DNA of 64,000 nucleotides from JBBROS01 sp965260935 (lineage in GTDB: Bacteria > Pseudomonadota > Alphaproteobacteria > Acetobacterales > Acetobacteraceae): assembly GCA_965260935.1 (NCBI GenBank), contig OZ253374.1:2232001-2296000 (forward strand), given 5' to 3'. This document shows positions 42,050 through 50,673 of the stretch, in pieces (position 1 is the stretch's first letter; each line of letters opens with the position of its first letter). Under the pieces are notes generated by a model. That model was not told the DNA's origin. It searched no databases and saw only the letters and a list, made by a program, of their open reading frames with translations. Made by a program: the position numbers and the translations under genes.

Positions 42050-42852
42050 CAGGCGTCCAGTACGCCCGCTGCATGGCCGGCATCGTCAAGCGCGAAGCCC
42101 TCCGCTGGGTGCACCAGCGCGGCCGCTTCGTCTCCGCCCTGGTCCGCCCGCTCGTCTGGCTCGCCATCTTCGCCGCCGGCTTCCGCTTCGTCCTCGGCGT
42201 CTCGATCGTCCCGCCCTACGAGACCTACGTCCCCTACGAGGTCTACATCGCCCCCGGCCTGATCGCCATGATCCAGCTCTTCAACGGCATGCAAAGCTCG
42301 CTCTCCATGGTCTACGACCGCGAGATGGGCAGCATGAAAACCCTGATGGTCAGCCCCCTCCCGCGCTGGTTCCTCCTCCTCTGCAAGCTCCTGGCCGGCG
42401 TCGCCGTCTCCGTCGTCCAGGCCTACCTCTTCCTCGCCATCGCCTGGTTCTGGGACATCGAGCCTCCCCCACTCGGCTATCTCACGGTCCTGCCGGCGCT
42501 CATCCTCTCCGGCCTGATGCTGGGCGCCCTCGGCCTCGTGCTCTCCTCCGTCATCCGCCAGCTCGAGAACTTCGCCGGCGTGATGAACTTCGTCATCTTC
42601 CCCATGTTCTTCGCATCCTCCGCCCTCTACCCGCTCTGGCGCGTCAAGGAATCCAGCCTCTTCCTCTACTACGTCTGCGAGGCCAACCCCTTTACTTCGG
42701 CCACCGAGCTCATCCGCTTCGCCCTCTACCAGCGGTTCGACCCGGTCTCGGCCCTCGTCGTCGCCGGCTGCACCCTGTTGTTCATGGCCGCCGCCGTCAT
42801 CGGCTACGATCCCGCCCGCAGCCTGATCGCCCGCCGGGTCGCCGCCGAATGA
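42046..42852 (+). CDS. PQQ-associated ABC-2 permease (PedC-like)
   Basis: A 268-residue permease of the ABC-2 exporter class with about six transmembrane helices. Recognisable parts are WVHQRGRFVSALVRPLVWLA at the N-terminus, LIAMIQLFNGMQSSLSMVYD REMG after the second helix, and FPMFFASSALYPLWRV with CEANPFTSATELIRFALYQR near the end. Exporter-type permeases rarely have a dedicated periplasmic binding protein, so its pairing with the gene at 39178 is notable. It resembles PedC of pseudomonads by context and pattern. Confidence 0.9.
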   Translation: MTGVQYARCMAGIVKREALRWVHQRGRFVSALVRPLVWLAIFAAGFRFVLGVSIVPPYETYVPYEVYIAPGLIAMIQLFNGMQSSLSMVYDREMGSMKTLMVSPLPRWFLLLCKLLAGVAVSVVQAYLFLAIAWFWDIEPPPLGYLTVLPALILSGLMLGALGLVLSSVIRQLENFAGVMNFVIFPMFFASSALYPLWRVKESSLFLYYVCEANPFTSATELIRFALYQRFDPVSALVVAGCTLLFMAAAVIGYDPARSLIARRVAAE

Positions 42853-43445
42853 AGCGCCTCCTCGCCGCCGTGGCATTGCTGGCCGCCGCCGCCGGCCCGC
42901 CCCCGCCCGATCCCGACTGGCCCTGCGTCCAGCGCCTCGTGCCAACCCTTACCGCCGGCACGTTCTGGCCAACCCCGATCCCCAACGCCGATTGGCGAGA
43001 CGACCCACAAATCGCCAGCCTCGTCGCATCCGTCGCCCCCCGCTCCGAACCGGTCGAACAGGGCGTCGAACGCCTGCAAACCTTCGCCGCCGCCCTGGCC
43101 CCGAGCGACCGCCAAGCCACCCTGGGCCGCGTCTTCGCCGGCCTCGTCGAGCAAACCAACGCGGAACGCAACCAGGTCATCGACCGCCTCCGCGCCATCG
43201 CCCGGCGTCAGCGCGCCATCGCCGAAACGGTCGGCCAAGTCACGGCCGAACTCCGCGCCCTTCCAGCCGACGCCCCGTCCGGGCAACGCGCCGAAATCAC
43301 CAACCGCCGCGCCTTCCTGATCCGTGACTACGACTCCGTCGAGCGAACCATCCGCTACGCTTGCGAAGCCCCTGTCGAGCTCGGCGCACGGCTCGGCGCC
43401 TTTGCCCGTGTGCTTCAAGGCTCATTGGAAAACCATCGGCAATAA
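42849..43445 (+). CDS. exported protein of unknown function, end of the Ped-like operon
   Basis: A 198-residue protein with signal sequence MKRLLAAVALLAAAAGPPPP. A conserved-looking start (PDWPCVQRLVPTLTAGTFWP) with one cysteine is followed by a long helical part (VEQTNAERNQVIDRLRAIAR and neighbours) and a final CEAPVELGARLGAF. It looks like a periplasmic helical protein; no domain is recognised. The ATG overlaps the permease stop by four bases, so it is part of the same operon and probably works with the transporter. Confidence 0.75.
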   Translation: MKRLLAAVALLAAAAGPPPPDPDWPCVQRLVPTLTAGTFWPTPIPNADWRDDPQIASLVASVAPRSEPVEQGVERLQTFAAALAPSDRQATLGRVFAGLVEQTNAERNQVIDRLRAIARRQRAIAETVGQVTAELRALPADAPSGQRAEITNRRAFLIRDYDSVERTIRYACEAPVELGARLGAFARVLQGSLENHRQ

Positions 43446-43540
43446 ACGCCTCGGCACGCCGACAAAGCTAGCTGCCCGGCTACCGTCCCGAACCAGATGT
43501 TCGTCCGACGGCTGGCGGCGTGCCCGTATCTGGTCCGAAG

Positions 43541-43630
43541 TGGCGGAGAGAGTGGGATTCGAACCCACGGTACGCTTGCACGCACACACGCTTTCCAAGC
43601 GTGCGCCTTAAGCCGCTCGGCCATCTCTCC
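43541..43630 (-). tRNA. tRNA-Ser (GGA)
   Basis: A 90-nt class II tRNA on the minus strand. The acceptor stem GGAGAGA at its 5' end (43624-43630) pairs with TCTCTCC near the 3' end, followed by discriminator G and encoded CCA (43541-43543). The anticodon loop TTGGAAA gives GGA. The long variable arm typical of serine tRNAs and the T-loop GTTCGAATC are present. Confidence 0.95.
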
Positions 43631-43659
43631 CGCTGCCCCGGCGCTTTAGCACGCCCCGC

Positions 43660-44031
43660 CTAGCTCGTCACCCGCTCCCGCGTGCAGCTTCGCCATTCCA
43701 ACGCCGGGTTGACCGTTTCCCGTCCCCAACTCCCCTCAAAGCACCGCCGGTCCAGATCAAACCGAAGCCGCGCCACCCCGCTCCCGTAAAGGTCGGTCCA
43801 GCGGAACACGGCCGTGTCGCATCCGGCGTCGCCGGCCGGCTCAAGCGTCCCCGCAACATCCCGCCCGGCCTCATGCAGCACGTAACGCCCCTCAAGCCGC
43901 CCGTCCGGTGCAAGCCCGATCCACGTGTCGATCGCCTTCTCCCCCAAGCTCTCCACCGTGCCTAGGTAGTGCCCCACCGCCTGCGGATGCCAAGCCGCGC
44001 AAGCCGCCGCAAGCGCCGCCATCGCCAGCAT
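43660..44031 (-). CDS. small exported protein, function unknown
   Basis: A 123-residue protein with a short signal peptide (MLAMAALAAACAAWHPQA). The mature part is a compact beta-rich sequence: GHYLGTVESLGEKAIDTWIG, RLEGRYVLHEAGRDVAGTLE and CFEGSWGRETVNPALEWRSC, with four cysteines. No family is recognised. ATG 44031 overlaps the lepA stop by one base (TGATG), and the frame before it lies within lepA, so translation is probably coupled to lepA. The pattern suggests a lipocalin-like or beta-barrel fold, but this is a guess. Confidence 0.65.
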   Translation of the reverse strand: MLAMAALAAACAAWHPQAVGHYLGTVESLGEKAIDTWIGLAPDGRLEGRYVLHEAGRDVAGTLEPAGDAGCDTAVFRWTDLYGSGVARLRFDLDRRCFEGSWGRETVNPALEWRSCTRERVTS

Positions 44032-45836
44032 CAGGCATCCATCTTCAACGCCGCCAGGAACGCGCTCTGCGGAATTTCCACCTTGCCGAACTGCCGCATC
44101 CGCTTCTTCCCCTCCTTCTGCTTGTCCAGCAGCTTGCGCTTGCGGCTGATGTCCCCGCCGTAGCACTTGGCCGTCACATCCTTCGAAAGCGCGCTGATCG
44201 TCTCCCGCGCGATGATCCGCCCCCCGATCGCCGCCTGGATCGCGATCTTGAACAACTGCTTCGGGATCAGCCCCTTCAGCTTGGCGCAGATTGCCCGCCC
44301 CCGGCTTTCCGCCACGCTCCGGTGCGCGATGAAGCTGAGCGCGTCCACCGGGTCCTGGTTCACCAATATGCTGATCCGCACCAGGTCCCCCTCCTCATAC
44401 CCGTCGATCGCGTAGTCGAAGCTCGCATACCCCCGGCTCACGCTTTTCAGCCGGTCGTAGAAATCGAACACCACCTCGTTCAGCGGCAGCCGGTACACCG
44501 CCATCGCCCGGTTGCCGACATACGTAAGGTCCGCCTGCTGCCCCCGCCGCTCGCTGCACAGCGTCAGGATGCTGCCGAGGTACTCGTCCGGCACCATGAT
44601 CGTCGCCTTGATCCAAGGCTCCTCGATATGGTCGATAAGGCTCGGATCGGGCATGTCGGCAGGGTTGTGCATCTCCTCCACCGCGCCCCGGGTCGTATGG
44701 ACGCGATAAACCACGCTGGGCGCGGTCGCGATCAGGTCCAGGTTGAACTCCCGCGTCAGCCGCTCCTGGATGATCTCCAGGTGCAGCAATCCCAGGAACC
44801 CGCAACGATACCCGAACCCCAGCGCCGCCGAACTCTCCGCCTCGTAGTGAAAGCTCGCGTCGTTCAGCCGCAGCTTGCCAAGGCTCTCCCGCAAATGCTC
44901 GAAATCGTCCGCATCAACCGGGAACAGCCCGCACCAGACCACCGGGATGCTCGGCTTGAACCCGGGCAAAGCCGCCGACGCCGGCGCCCGGTCATCCGTG
45001 ATCGTGTCGCCTACGTTGCAGTCGGCCACCGTCTTGATCGCCGCCGTGATATACCCCATCTCGCCCGGCCCAAGCTCGCCCACCGGCACCATCTTGGGCG
45101 TGAACACGCCAACCTGCTCCACCCCATGCGCGGCGCCGTTCGACATCATGCGGATGCGCTGCCCCTTCTTCAGCCGCCCGTCCTTCACCCGCACCAGAAT
45201 GACCACGCCCAAATAAGGGTCGTACCAGCTATCCACCAGCAACGCCTTCAGGGCCGCATCCGCGTCTCCCGCCGGCGGCGGTAGCCGCGTCACCAACGCC
45301 TCCAGCACCGCCTCGATATTCAACCCCGTCTTGGCGCTGATCATCACCGCGTCGTCGGCCGGAATCCCCACCACGTCCTCGATCTGCTGCTTCACCCGCT
45401 CCGGCTCCGCCGCCGGCAGGTCGATCTTGTTCAGCACCGGCACGATCTCGTGGTTCGCGTCGATCGCCTGATACACGTTGGCCAGCGTCTGCGCCTCCAC
45501 CCCCTGGCTCGCGTCCACCACCAGCAGCGACCCCTCGCACGCCGCCAGGCTCCGGCTCACCTCGTAGGCAAAGTCCACGTGCCCCGGCGTATCCATCAGG
45601 TTCAGCTCGTAGGTCAGCCCGTCCTGCGCCTTATACGCCAGCCGCACGGTCTGCGCCTTGATGGTGATGCCGCGCTCCTTCTCCAGCTCCATGTTGTCCA
45701 GCACCTGGCTGGTCATCTCCCGCGCCGTCAGCCCGCCGCAGGCCTGGATCAGCCGATCCGCCAGGGTGGACTTGCCGTGGTCGATATGGGCGATAATCGA
45801 GAAATTGCGGATTTGCGCGAGCGGGGTGTCGGTCAT
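44031..45836 (-). CDS. lepA: elongation factor 4 (LepA)
   Basis: A 601-residue translational GTPase. G1 is AHIDHGKSTLADRL, followed by RGITIKAQTVRL (G2), DTPGHVDFAYEV (G3) and NKIDLPAA (G4). Downstream come the EF-G-like domains and the LepA-specific C-terminus with ALSKDVTAKCYGGDISRKRK, then LLDKQKEGKKRMRQFGKVEI. LepA acts on stalled or initiating ribosomes. Length and all domains are normal. ATG 45836 is used, with a weak GAGG upstream. Confidence 0.96.
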   Translation of the reverse strand: MTDTPLAQIRNFSIIAHIDHGKSTLADRLIQACGGLTAREMTSQVLDNMELEKERGITIKAQTVRLAYKAQDGLTYELNLMDTPGHVDFAYEVSRSLAACEGSLLVVDASQGVEAQTLANVYQAIDANHEIVPVLNKIDLPAAEPERVKQQIEDVVGIPADDAVMISAKTGLNIEAVLEALVTRLPPPAGDADAALKALLVDSWYDPYLGVVILVRVKDGRLKKGQRIRMMSNGAAHGVEQVGVFTPKMVPVGELGPGEMGYITAAIKTVADCNVGDTITDDRAPASAALPGFKPSIPVVWCGLFPVDADDFEHLRESLGKLRLNDASFHYEAESSAALGFGYRCGFLGLLHLEIIQERLTREFNLDLIATAPSVVYRVHTTRGAVEEMHNPADMPDPSLIDHIEEPWIKATIMVPDEYLGSILTLCSERRGQQADLTYVGNRAMAVYRLPLNEVVFDFYDRLKSVSRGYASFDYAIDGYEEGDLVRISILVNQDPVDALSFIAHRSVAESRGRAICAKLKGLIPKQLFKIAIQAAIGGRIIARETISALSKDVTAKCYGGDISRKRKLLDKQKEGKKRMRQFGKVEIPQSAFLAALKMDA

Positions 45837-45893
45837 GCCTCAGATGTACAGCGGCCAAGGCCCGGTTGCCAGGGGCGCAAGGGTCGCGATCTG

Positions 45894-47672
45894 TTACCGC
45901 CCCACGGCATACCCCTGCATCCCGCGCGCATTGGCCCCGCCGTAAAGGATTGCCCCCTCCGTCCGCGCCGCCGAAAGCCGCCCCTCCGACCAATCCTCCC
46001 CCAGCTCCGCCGCATGGCCCCGCTTCAGCAGCGCGTCGAACGTCCCATTCCCGAGCCGCCCCTCGAGCACCAGCCGCCCGGGCCGGGCCACCCGCGGCCA
46101 GAAGCTGCTCGGCCAATGCTCGGAATGGAAACTCGGCGCGTCGATTGCCTCCTGGATGCCCATCCGGTGATGCGCCATCCGCAGGAAGAACGTCAGCGAC
46201 CATTGGTCCTGCTGCTCGCCCCCCGGCGTGCCGAACGCCATCCACGGCTTGCCGTCGCGCAATGCGAAACTCGGCGACAGCGTCGTCCGCGGCCGCTTGC
46301 CGGGCTGCAGGCTGTTCGGCAGCCCGTCGCGCAGCCAGAACATCTGCCCCCGCGTCCCCAGCGGGAACCCGAGCCCCGGCACCACCGGCGACGATTGCAG
46401 CCACCCGCCAGACGGCGTGGCGCTCACCATGTTGCCCCAACGGTCGATGACATCGACATGCACCGTGTCGCCGCCGACCACGCCGAGCCGGGCCACGGTC
46501 GGCTCGCCCACGCCCGGCGCCTGCGCCAGCATCTCCGCGCGGCGGTTCGCGTCGTGGTCCACCCAGGGGCTCCGTCCGGCCACGGTTCCGGGCCGCAACT
46601 CAGCCGACGCCTGCTCCCCCACCAGCGCCCGCCGCTCGTCGTTGTAAGCCTCCGACAGCAGCGTTTCGAGCGGAACGGCCCCGAACGCCGGGTCCCCGTA
46701 GAACGCCTCCCGGTCCGCGAACGCGAGCTTTGCGCATTCAACGACGACATGAATGAACTCCGGCCCCACCGGGTCCATCGCCCCGATATCGAAACCGCGC
46801 AGCAACGCAAGCTGCTGCAGGAACACCGGCCCCTGGCTCCAAGGCCCGCACTTCAACACCGTATAACCGTGATAGTCCAACGCCGCCGGCGCCTCGATGC
46901 CCGGCGACCAAGCCGCCATGTCCGCCCCGGTCAGCAGCCCGCGATGACGGTCGCCCGACGCATCGAGGAGTTCGGCCTCGCGATAGAACCGGTCGATCGC
47001 CTCGGCCACGAACCCCTGATACCAAGCGCGCCGGCCCGCCTCGATCCGCGCCTCCCGGCTGTCCCCTGCCGCCTCGCGGCAAATCCGCTCATACGTCGCC
47101 GCCAGCGCCGGATTGGCAAACAGCCCATCCACGCCGGGCACGCGGCCCCCAGGAAGGAACACCGCCGCACTGCTCGGCCACTCCGTCTCGAACAACGGCC
47201 GCACCCCCTCGATCGTCGCCGGGATCCGGGCCACCAGCGGCACGCCATGCCCGGCATAGCCGATCGCCGCGTCCAGCACGTCCGCCAGCTCCCAGGTCCC
47301 CCAATCGCGCAGCAGCACGCACCAAGCGCCGAACGCCCCCGGCACCGTCGCCGGCAGCAGCCCGGTGCCGGGCATCAGATCGAGCCCAAGCCCCGCGAAG
47401 TGCGCCGTGGTCGCGCTCGCGGGCGCCGGCCCCTGTCCGCAAATCACCTGCTGCTGCCCGCTCGCCGCGCTATGCAGGATGATCGGCGCCTCGCCGCCCG
47501 GCCCGTTCAGGTGCGGCTCGGCCACCTGCAACGTGAATGCTGCGGCGCACGCCGCATCGAAGGCATTGCCCCCGCGCTCCAGAACCGACATACCCACCGC
47601 GCTGGCAAGCCAATGGGTCGTCGCGACCACCCCGAAGGTCCCGGCGATCTCAGGGCGAGTGGTGAATGCCAT
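45894..47672 (-). CDS. gamma-glutamyltranspeptidase-family Ntn hydrolase, cytosolic
   Basis: A 592-residue Ntn hydrolase. The N-terminal half has VATTHWLASAVGMSVLERGG and GPGGEAPIILH. The autocleavage site places Thr403 in GGDTVHVDVIDRWGNMVSAT, followed by the GGWLQSSPVVPGLGFPLGTR segment. There is no signal peptide, unlike the periplasmic Ggt of E. coli, so it acts in the cytosol, and the substrate may be a gamma-glutamyl compound other than glutathione. It stands alone, convergent with no gene and divergent from phnN. Confidence 0.9.
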   Translation of the reverse strand: MAFTTRPEIAGTFGVVATTHWLASAVGMSVLERGGNAFDAACAAAFTLQVAEPHLNGPGGEAPIILHSAASGQQQVICGQGPAPASATTAHFAGLGLDLMPGTGLLPATVPGAFGAWCVLLRDWGTWELADVLDAAIGYAGHGVPLVARIPATIEGVRPLFETEWPSSAAVFLPGGRVPGVDGLFANPALAATYERICREAAGDSREARIEAGRRAWYQGFVAEAIDRFYREAELLDASGDRHRGLLTGADMAAWSPGIEAPAALDYHGYTVLKCGPWSQGPVFLQQLALLRGFDIGAMDPVGPEFIHVVVECAKLAFADREAFYGDPAFGAVPLETLLSEAYNDERRALVGEQASAELRPGTVAGRSPWVDHDANRRAEMLAQAPGVGEPTVARLGVVGGDTVHVDVIDRWGNMVSATPSGGWLQSSPVVPGLGFPLGTRGQMFWLRDGLPNSLQPGKRPRTTLSPSFALRDGKPWMAFGTPGGEQQDQWSLTFFLRMAHHRMGIQEAIDAPSFHSEHWPSSFWPRVARPGRLVLEGRLGNGTFDALLKRGHAAELGEDWSEGRLSAARTEGAILYGGANARGMQGYAVGR

Positions 47673-47741
47673 GGCAGCAACCTAAGTTGAGACTCGGCAA
47701 ACGCCAAGAGGCAGTGAAGCAAATTTGAGACAAGAGGCCAT

Positions 47742-48287
47742 GTGCTGATACTCATCGTCGGACCAAGCGGGGCGGGCAAGGACACGCTCTTGAACGGCGC
47801 CCGCTCAATCCTCGGCCGCGAACCCGGCGTCCGCTTCGTCCGCCGCGTCATCACCAGGCCAGCCGAACCCGGCGGGGAACAACACGACACCGTCACCGAG
47901 CAAGCCTTCGAAGCCCGGTGGAGGGCCGGGGAGTTCGCCTTGGCCTGGCGCGCCCACGGCCTGCGCTACGGCATACCCGCCGACATCGCCATCGACCTGG
48001 CACAGAACGCCGCCGTCATCGCCAACATCTCACGCGCCCTCATCAGCGAAGCCGCCGAACGCTTCCCCATCGCCGTTATCGAGATCGCGGCCCCGGCCGA
48101 CATACTGGCCCGGCGTCTGGCCGCCCGAGGCCGTGAGGACGCCGTCGACGTCGCCCGTCGCCTGTCCCGCGCAATCGAGTTGCCGCTCCCCGTCGACCGC
48201 GAGCGGATCAACAACGACGGCGCCGTCGAGCAAGGCGTCCGCAAACTCGTCGCTGCCATACAACGGATCAGGAATCGGGCGGCGTAA
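47742..48287 (+). CDS. phnN: ribose 1,5-bisphosphate phosphokinase PhnN
   Basis: A 181-residue guanylate-kinase-like enzyme that makes PRPP from ribose 1,5-bisphosphate. The P-loop is VGPSGAGKDTLLNGA, the family phrase VRRVITRPAEPGGEQHDTVT follows, then LRYGIPADIAIDLAQN and a lid with RLAARGREDAVDVARRLSR. The start is GTG 47742. No phosphonate-degradation (phn) genes are near, so it may serve PRPP salvage rather than phosphonate use. It is convergent with a small exported-protein gene, with a 9-base gap. Confidence 0.88.
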   Translation: MLILIVGPSGAGKDTLLNGARSILGREPGVRFVRRVITRPAEPGGEQHDTVTEQAFEARWRAGEFALAWRAHGLRYGIPADIAIDLAQNAAVIANISRALISEAAERFPIAVIEIAAPADILARRLAARGREDAVDVARRLSRAIELPLPVDRERINNDGAVEQGVRKLVAAIQRIRNRAA

Positions 48288-48296
48288 GCGCAGGCT

Positions 48297-48569
48297 TTAT
48301 CTCGTCAGCGACGGCGTCGGCGCCGTCGGCGTGACGATGCTCCGCCCGGTAGCCGGCGTTTGTTGTCCCGGCCCGGGGATCAAGGTGCTCGGCTGTCCGC
48401 TGAACGGCGTCCCCGGATGTGCCCCCACCGGCCCGCCCGCCCGGAACGCCGGATCAACCCGTTGCGGCCCGATCGACGGCACGGGCGCGGGCGTGAACCG
48501 CTTTTCCTGAGCGTCCGCCGCCGCGGCAAAGCTGAACGCGGCTGCGGCCGCAACGATGATCGTTTTCAT
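48297..48569 (-). CDS. small exported proline-rich protein, function unknown
   Basis: A 90-residue protein with signal sequence MKTIIVAAAAAFSFAAAADA followed by QEKRF. The mature part is rich in Pro, Gly and Thr (AGGPVGAHPGTPFSGQPSTL, GQQTPATGRSIVTPT). No domain is recognised. Its composition resembles the exported protein at 27933. ATG 48569 begins the signal peptide; the ribosome binding site is weak. Confidence 0.55.
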   Translation of the reverse strand: MKTIIVAAAAAFSFAAAADAQEKRFTPAPVPSIGPQRVDPAFRAGGPVGAHPGTPFSGQPSTLIPGPGQQTPATGRSIVTPTAPTPSLTR

Positions 48570-48654
48570 TCCCGCCCCAACGCCCGCAGGCCCGCATGGG
48601 TTCCAAGTAGAGGTCAGTTCCAAGTCGCGGGCCGGCTCGGCATCAACCCGCGCC

Positions 48655-48718
48655 GAACAACGCGTTTTCAAACGTTCCGAAGCAGGCTCGCATGGCGAAA
48701 CCCACGAAACCTGCTTAG
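48655..48718 (+). repeat. interspersed repeat copy B (about 64 bp)
   Basis: Homologous to 8555-8622. It shares GAACA, GTTTTCAAA, the GTTCC/GTTTC block and AAGCAGGCTCGC, and ends CTGCTTAG. A 7-bp inverted repeat (48680-48686 with 48710-48716) replaces the longer stem of copy A. The element abuts the CTAG-type palindrome at 48715. Confidence 0.5.
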
Positions 48719-48762
48719 TGCTTCGACTCATGCCGCACTTTCTGATTCCACTGAGGCGCTAG
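48715..48762 (+). mobile_element. CTAG-type palindromic element, copy 2
   Basis: A 48-bp element matching 51632-51679 at roughly three quarters of positions, including an 18-base identical run. Its arms (48716-48724 with 48754-48762) pair throughout if two G-T wobbles are allowed. It ends in GCTAG two bases before the ATG of the permease gene at 48765. The left end is TTAG instead of CTAG. Confidence 0.5.
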
Positions 48763-48764
48763 CG

Positions 48765-49670
48765 ATGCCCGTCTGGCTGCCCTTCACCCTGGTCGGCGCC
48801 TTGTTCCAAACCTGGCGCACCGCCCTGCAGCAGCGCCTGCGCGGGCGGCTCTCCGTCGGCGCCGCCGGGCTCGTCCGCTATCTCTACGCCATCCCGGTCG
48901 GCCTGCTCATGCTGGGCGCCTACTGCGCCGCCGCCTCGGCATGGCCTCCCGTCCCGACCGCTGGATTCATCCTCGGCTGCGCCGCCGGCGGCCTGGGCCA
49001 GGTGCTCGGCACCGTGCTCCTGATCATGGCCTTCGGACACCGCAACTTCGCCGTCGGCACCGCCTATTCCAAAACCGACGCCGTGCAGGCCGCCGTGATC
49101 GCCTGGGTGCTGTTCGGCCAACGTCTCGAAGCCGCGGCCTGGATCGGCATCGGCGTGGGCGTCGCCGGCGTGCTCGTACTCTCGCTCGCCGGCCGCGGCC
49201 TGCATCCCGCGGCCCTGCTGCGCGCCACCGTCCAGCCCGCCGCCCTTTGCGGCCTCGGCGCAGGCGCCGGTTTCGCCGCCGCCGGCACCGGCATCAAGGC
49301 CGCCGTCCAGTCCCTGAACGCGCCAGACACGGTCCTGGCCGCCATCTTCGCCCTTGTCGTCACCAACACGCTCCAGACCGTCATGCAAGGCGGGTGGATG
49401 CTATGGCGCGAACCCGCCGGCCTGCGCTCAGCCTTTACCGCCTGGCGCAGCGCCGCCTGGGTCGGCGTCCTGTCCGCCGCCGGCTCCGCCTGCTGGTTCA
49501 TCAGCTTCGCCCTGGCCCCTGTCGCCCTGGTCCGCACCGTGGGCCAGGTCGAGATGGTCTTCACCCTGTCCTTCAGCCGTTTCTACTTGCGCGAAACGCT
49601 CCGCCCCGCCGACGTGGCCGGCCTATGCCTGATCGTCGCCGGCGTCGTGATCGTCCTCGCGGTTCACTGA
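48765..49670 (+). CDS. EamA/DMT-superfamily transporter
   Basis: A 301-residue inner-membrane protein with about ten transmembrane helices in two EamA-like halves. It begins MPVWLPFTLVGALFQTWRTA; the first half ends at about 145 and the second holds VRTVGQVEMVFTLSFSRFYL, the conserved late-helix motif of drug/metabolite transporters. Substrate unknown. The ATG lies two bases after a palindromic element and has no clear ribosome binding site. It is convergent with the hydratase-family gene, with a 7-base overlap. Confidence 0.85.
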   Translation: MPVWLPFTLVGALFQTWRTALQQRLRGRLSVGAAGLVRYLYAIPVGLLMLGAYCAAASAWPPVPTAGFILGCAAGGLGQVLGTVLLIMAFGHRNFAVGTAYSKTDAVQAAVIAWVLFGQRLEAAAWIGIGVGVAGVLVLSLAGRGLHPAALLRATVQPAALCGLGAGAGFAAAGTGIKAAVQSLNAPDTVLAAIFALVVTNTLQTVMQGGWMLWREPAGLRSAFTAWRSAAWVGVLSAAGSACWFISFALAPVALVRTVGQVEMVFTLSFSRFYLRETLRPADVAGLCLIVAGVVIVLAVH

Positions 49671-50665
49671 AACCACGCCGCCAAAGCAGCGGCATCGACC
49701 TCCTCAAGCGACCCCGGAGTCCACCGCGGCGACCGGTCCTTATCGATCACCATCGCCCGCACCCCCTCGGCGAAATCCGGATGCGTCCCGGCCCGCCGGG
49801 TCAAGGCAAGCTCGGTCGCGAAGCACTGCTCCAGCGTCCGCAATCCCCCGCGCCGGACGATCTCGAACGTCCAATGCACCGCACTCGGCGAAACCCGGCG
49901 AAGCGCGGCCAGCGTCTCGCGCGACCAATCCGTCCCCAACCGTTCCAGCCCGGCCACGATCCCGGCCACGCTGTCCGCGCCGAACGCGCCGATGTCCGCG
50001 TCAGCGATCCCCGGCGCGGGCGGAGGCCTCACGGCGTCGGCCAGCACCGAAATCCCGTCCTCCGCCATCGCGTCCGCCAAGCCGCCCACTGCCTCCCGCG
50101 AAACGAAATGCGTTGCAAGCCCCAGCCACGCCGCATCCGCGCCCCCCACGCGCGCCCCGGTCAGCGCAAGATACGTCCCGTAACAACCCCGCAGCCGCGG
50201 CAGGATAAACGTCGCCCCGATGTCCGGGAAAAACCCGATCCCCGTCTCCGGCATCGCGAAAACCGCTGCCTCGCTGGCCACCCGGATGCCGCCATGCACC
50301 GAAAGCCCGATCCCGCCCCCCATGCAGATGCCGTCGATCAGCGACACGTACGGCTTCGGATACCGCGCGATCGCCAGGTTCAGCGCATACTCCTCGGAAA
50401 AGAACCGCTCCGCCTCGGCATGGTCGCCCGCAAGCATCCACGACCGGATCGCACGGATGTCCCCCCCGGCGCAGAACGCCCGCCCTGTCGCCTCCAGCAC
50501 AACGGCGTGAACCAAAGGGTCGTCCCGCCAGCTTTCGAGTGCCGAGGCGATCCGCCGGACCATCTCGAGGTTCACCGCGTTCAACGTGTCGGGCCGGTTC
50601 AGCGTCAGTCGCCCGATCCGCCCCTGCCTGCGGATAACAACCGAAGCCCCGCCATCATCCGGCAC
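49664..50665 (-). CDS. 3-hydroxyisobutyryl-CoA hydrolase / enoyl-CoA hydratase family protein
   Basis: A 333-residue crotonase-fold enzyme. The oxyanion loops are RAFCAGGDIRAIRSWM and DGICMGGGIGLSVHGGIRVA. The phrase MPETGIGFFPDIGATFILPR and the extra C-terminal part (GTHPDFAEGVRAMVIDKDRS PRW) match 3-hydroxyisobutyryl-CoA hydrolases of valine breakdown rather than simple enoyl-CoA hydratases. The start is GTG 50665. Gene order gives no further pathway clue. Confidence 0.85.
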   Translation of the reverse strand: MPDDGGASVVIRRQGRIGRLTLNRPDTLNAVNLEMVRRIASALESWRDDPLVHAVVLEATGRAFCAGGDIRAIRSWMLAGDHAEAERFFSEEYALNLAIARYPKPYVSLIDGICMGGGIGLSVHGGIRVASEAAVFAMPETGIGFFPDIGATFILPRLRGCYGTYLALTGARVGGADAAWLGLATHFVSREAVGGLADAMAEDGISVLADAVRPPPAPGIADADIGAFGADSVAGIVAGLERLGTDWSRETLAALRRVSPSAVHWTFEIVRRGGLRTLEQCFATELALTRRAGTHPDFAEGVRAMVIDKDRSPRWTPGSLEEVDAAALAAWFQ

Positions 50666-50673
50666 GGCCGCCG

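Noticed and set aside
43492..43534. 7-bp inverted repeat between the Ped-like operon and tRNA-Ser
   Set aside because: The loop is 29 nt and there is no T-run, so it is too weak to call as a terminator.
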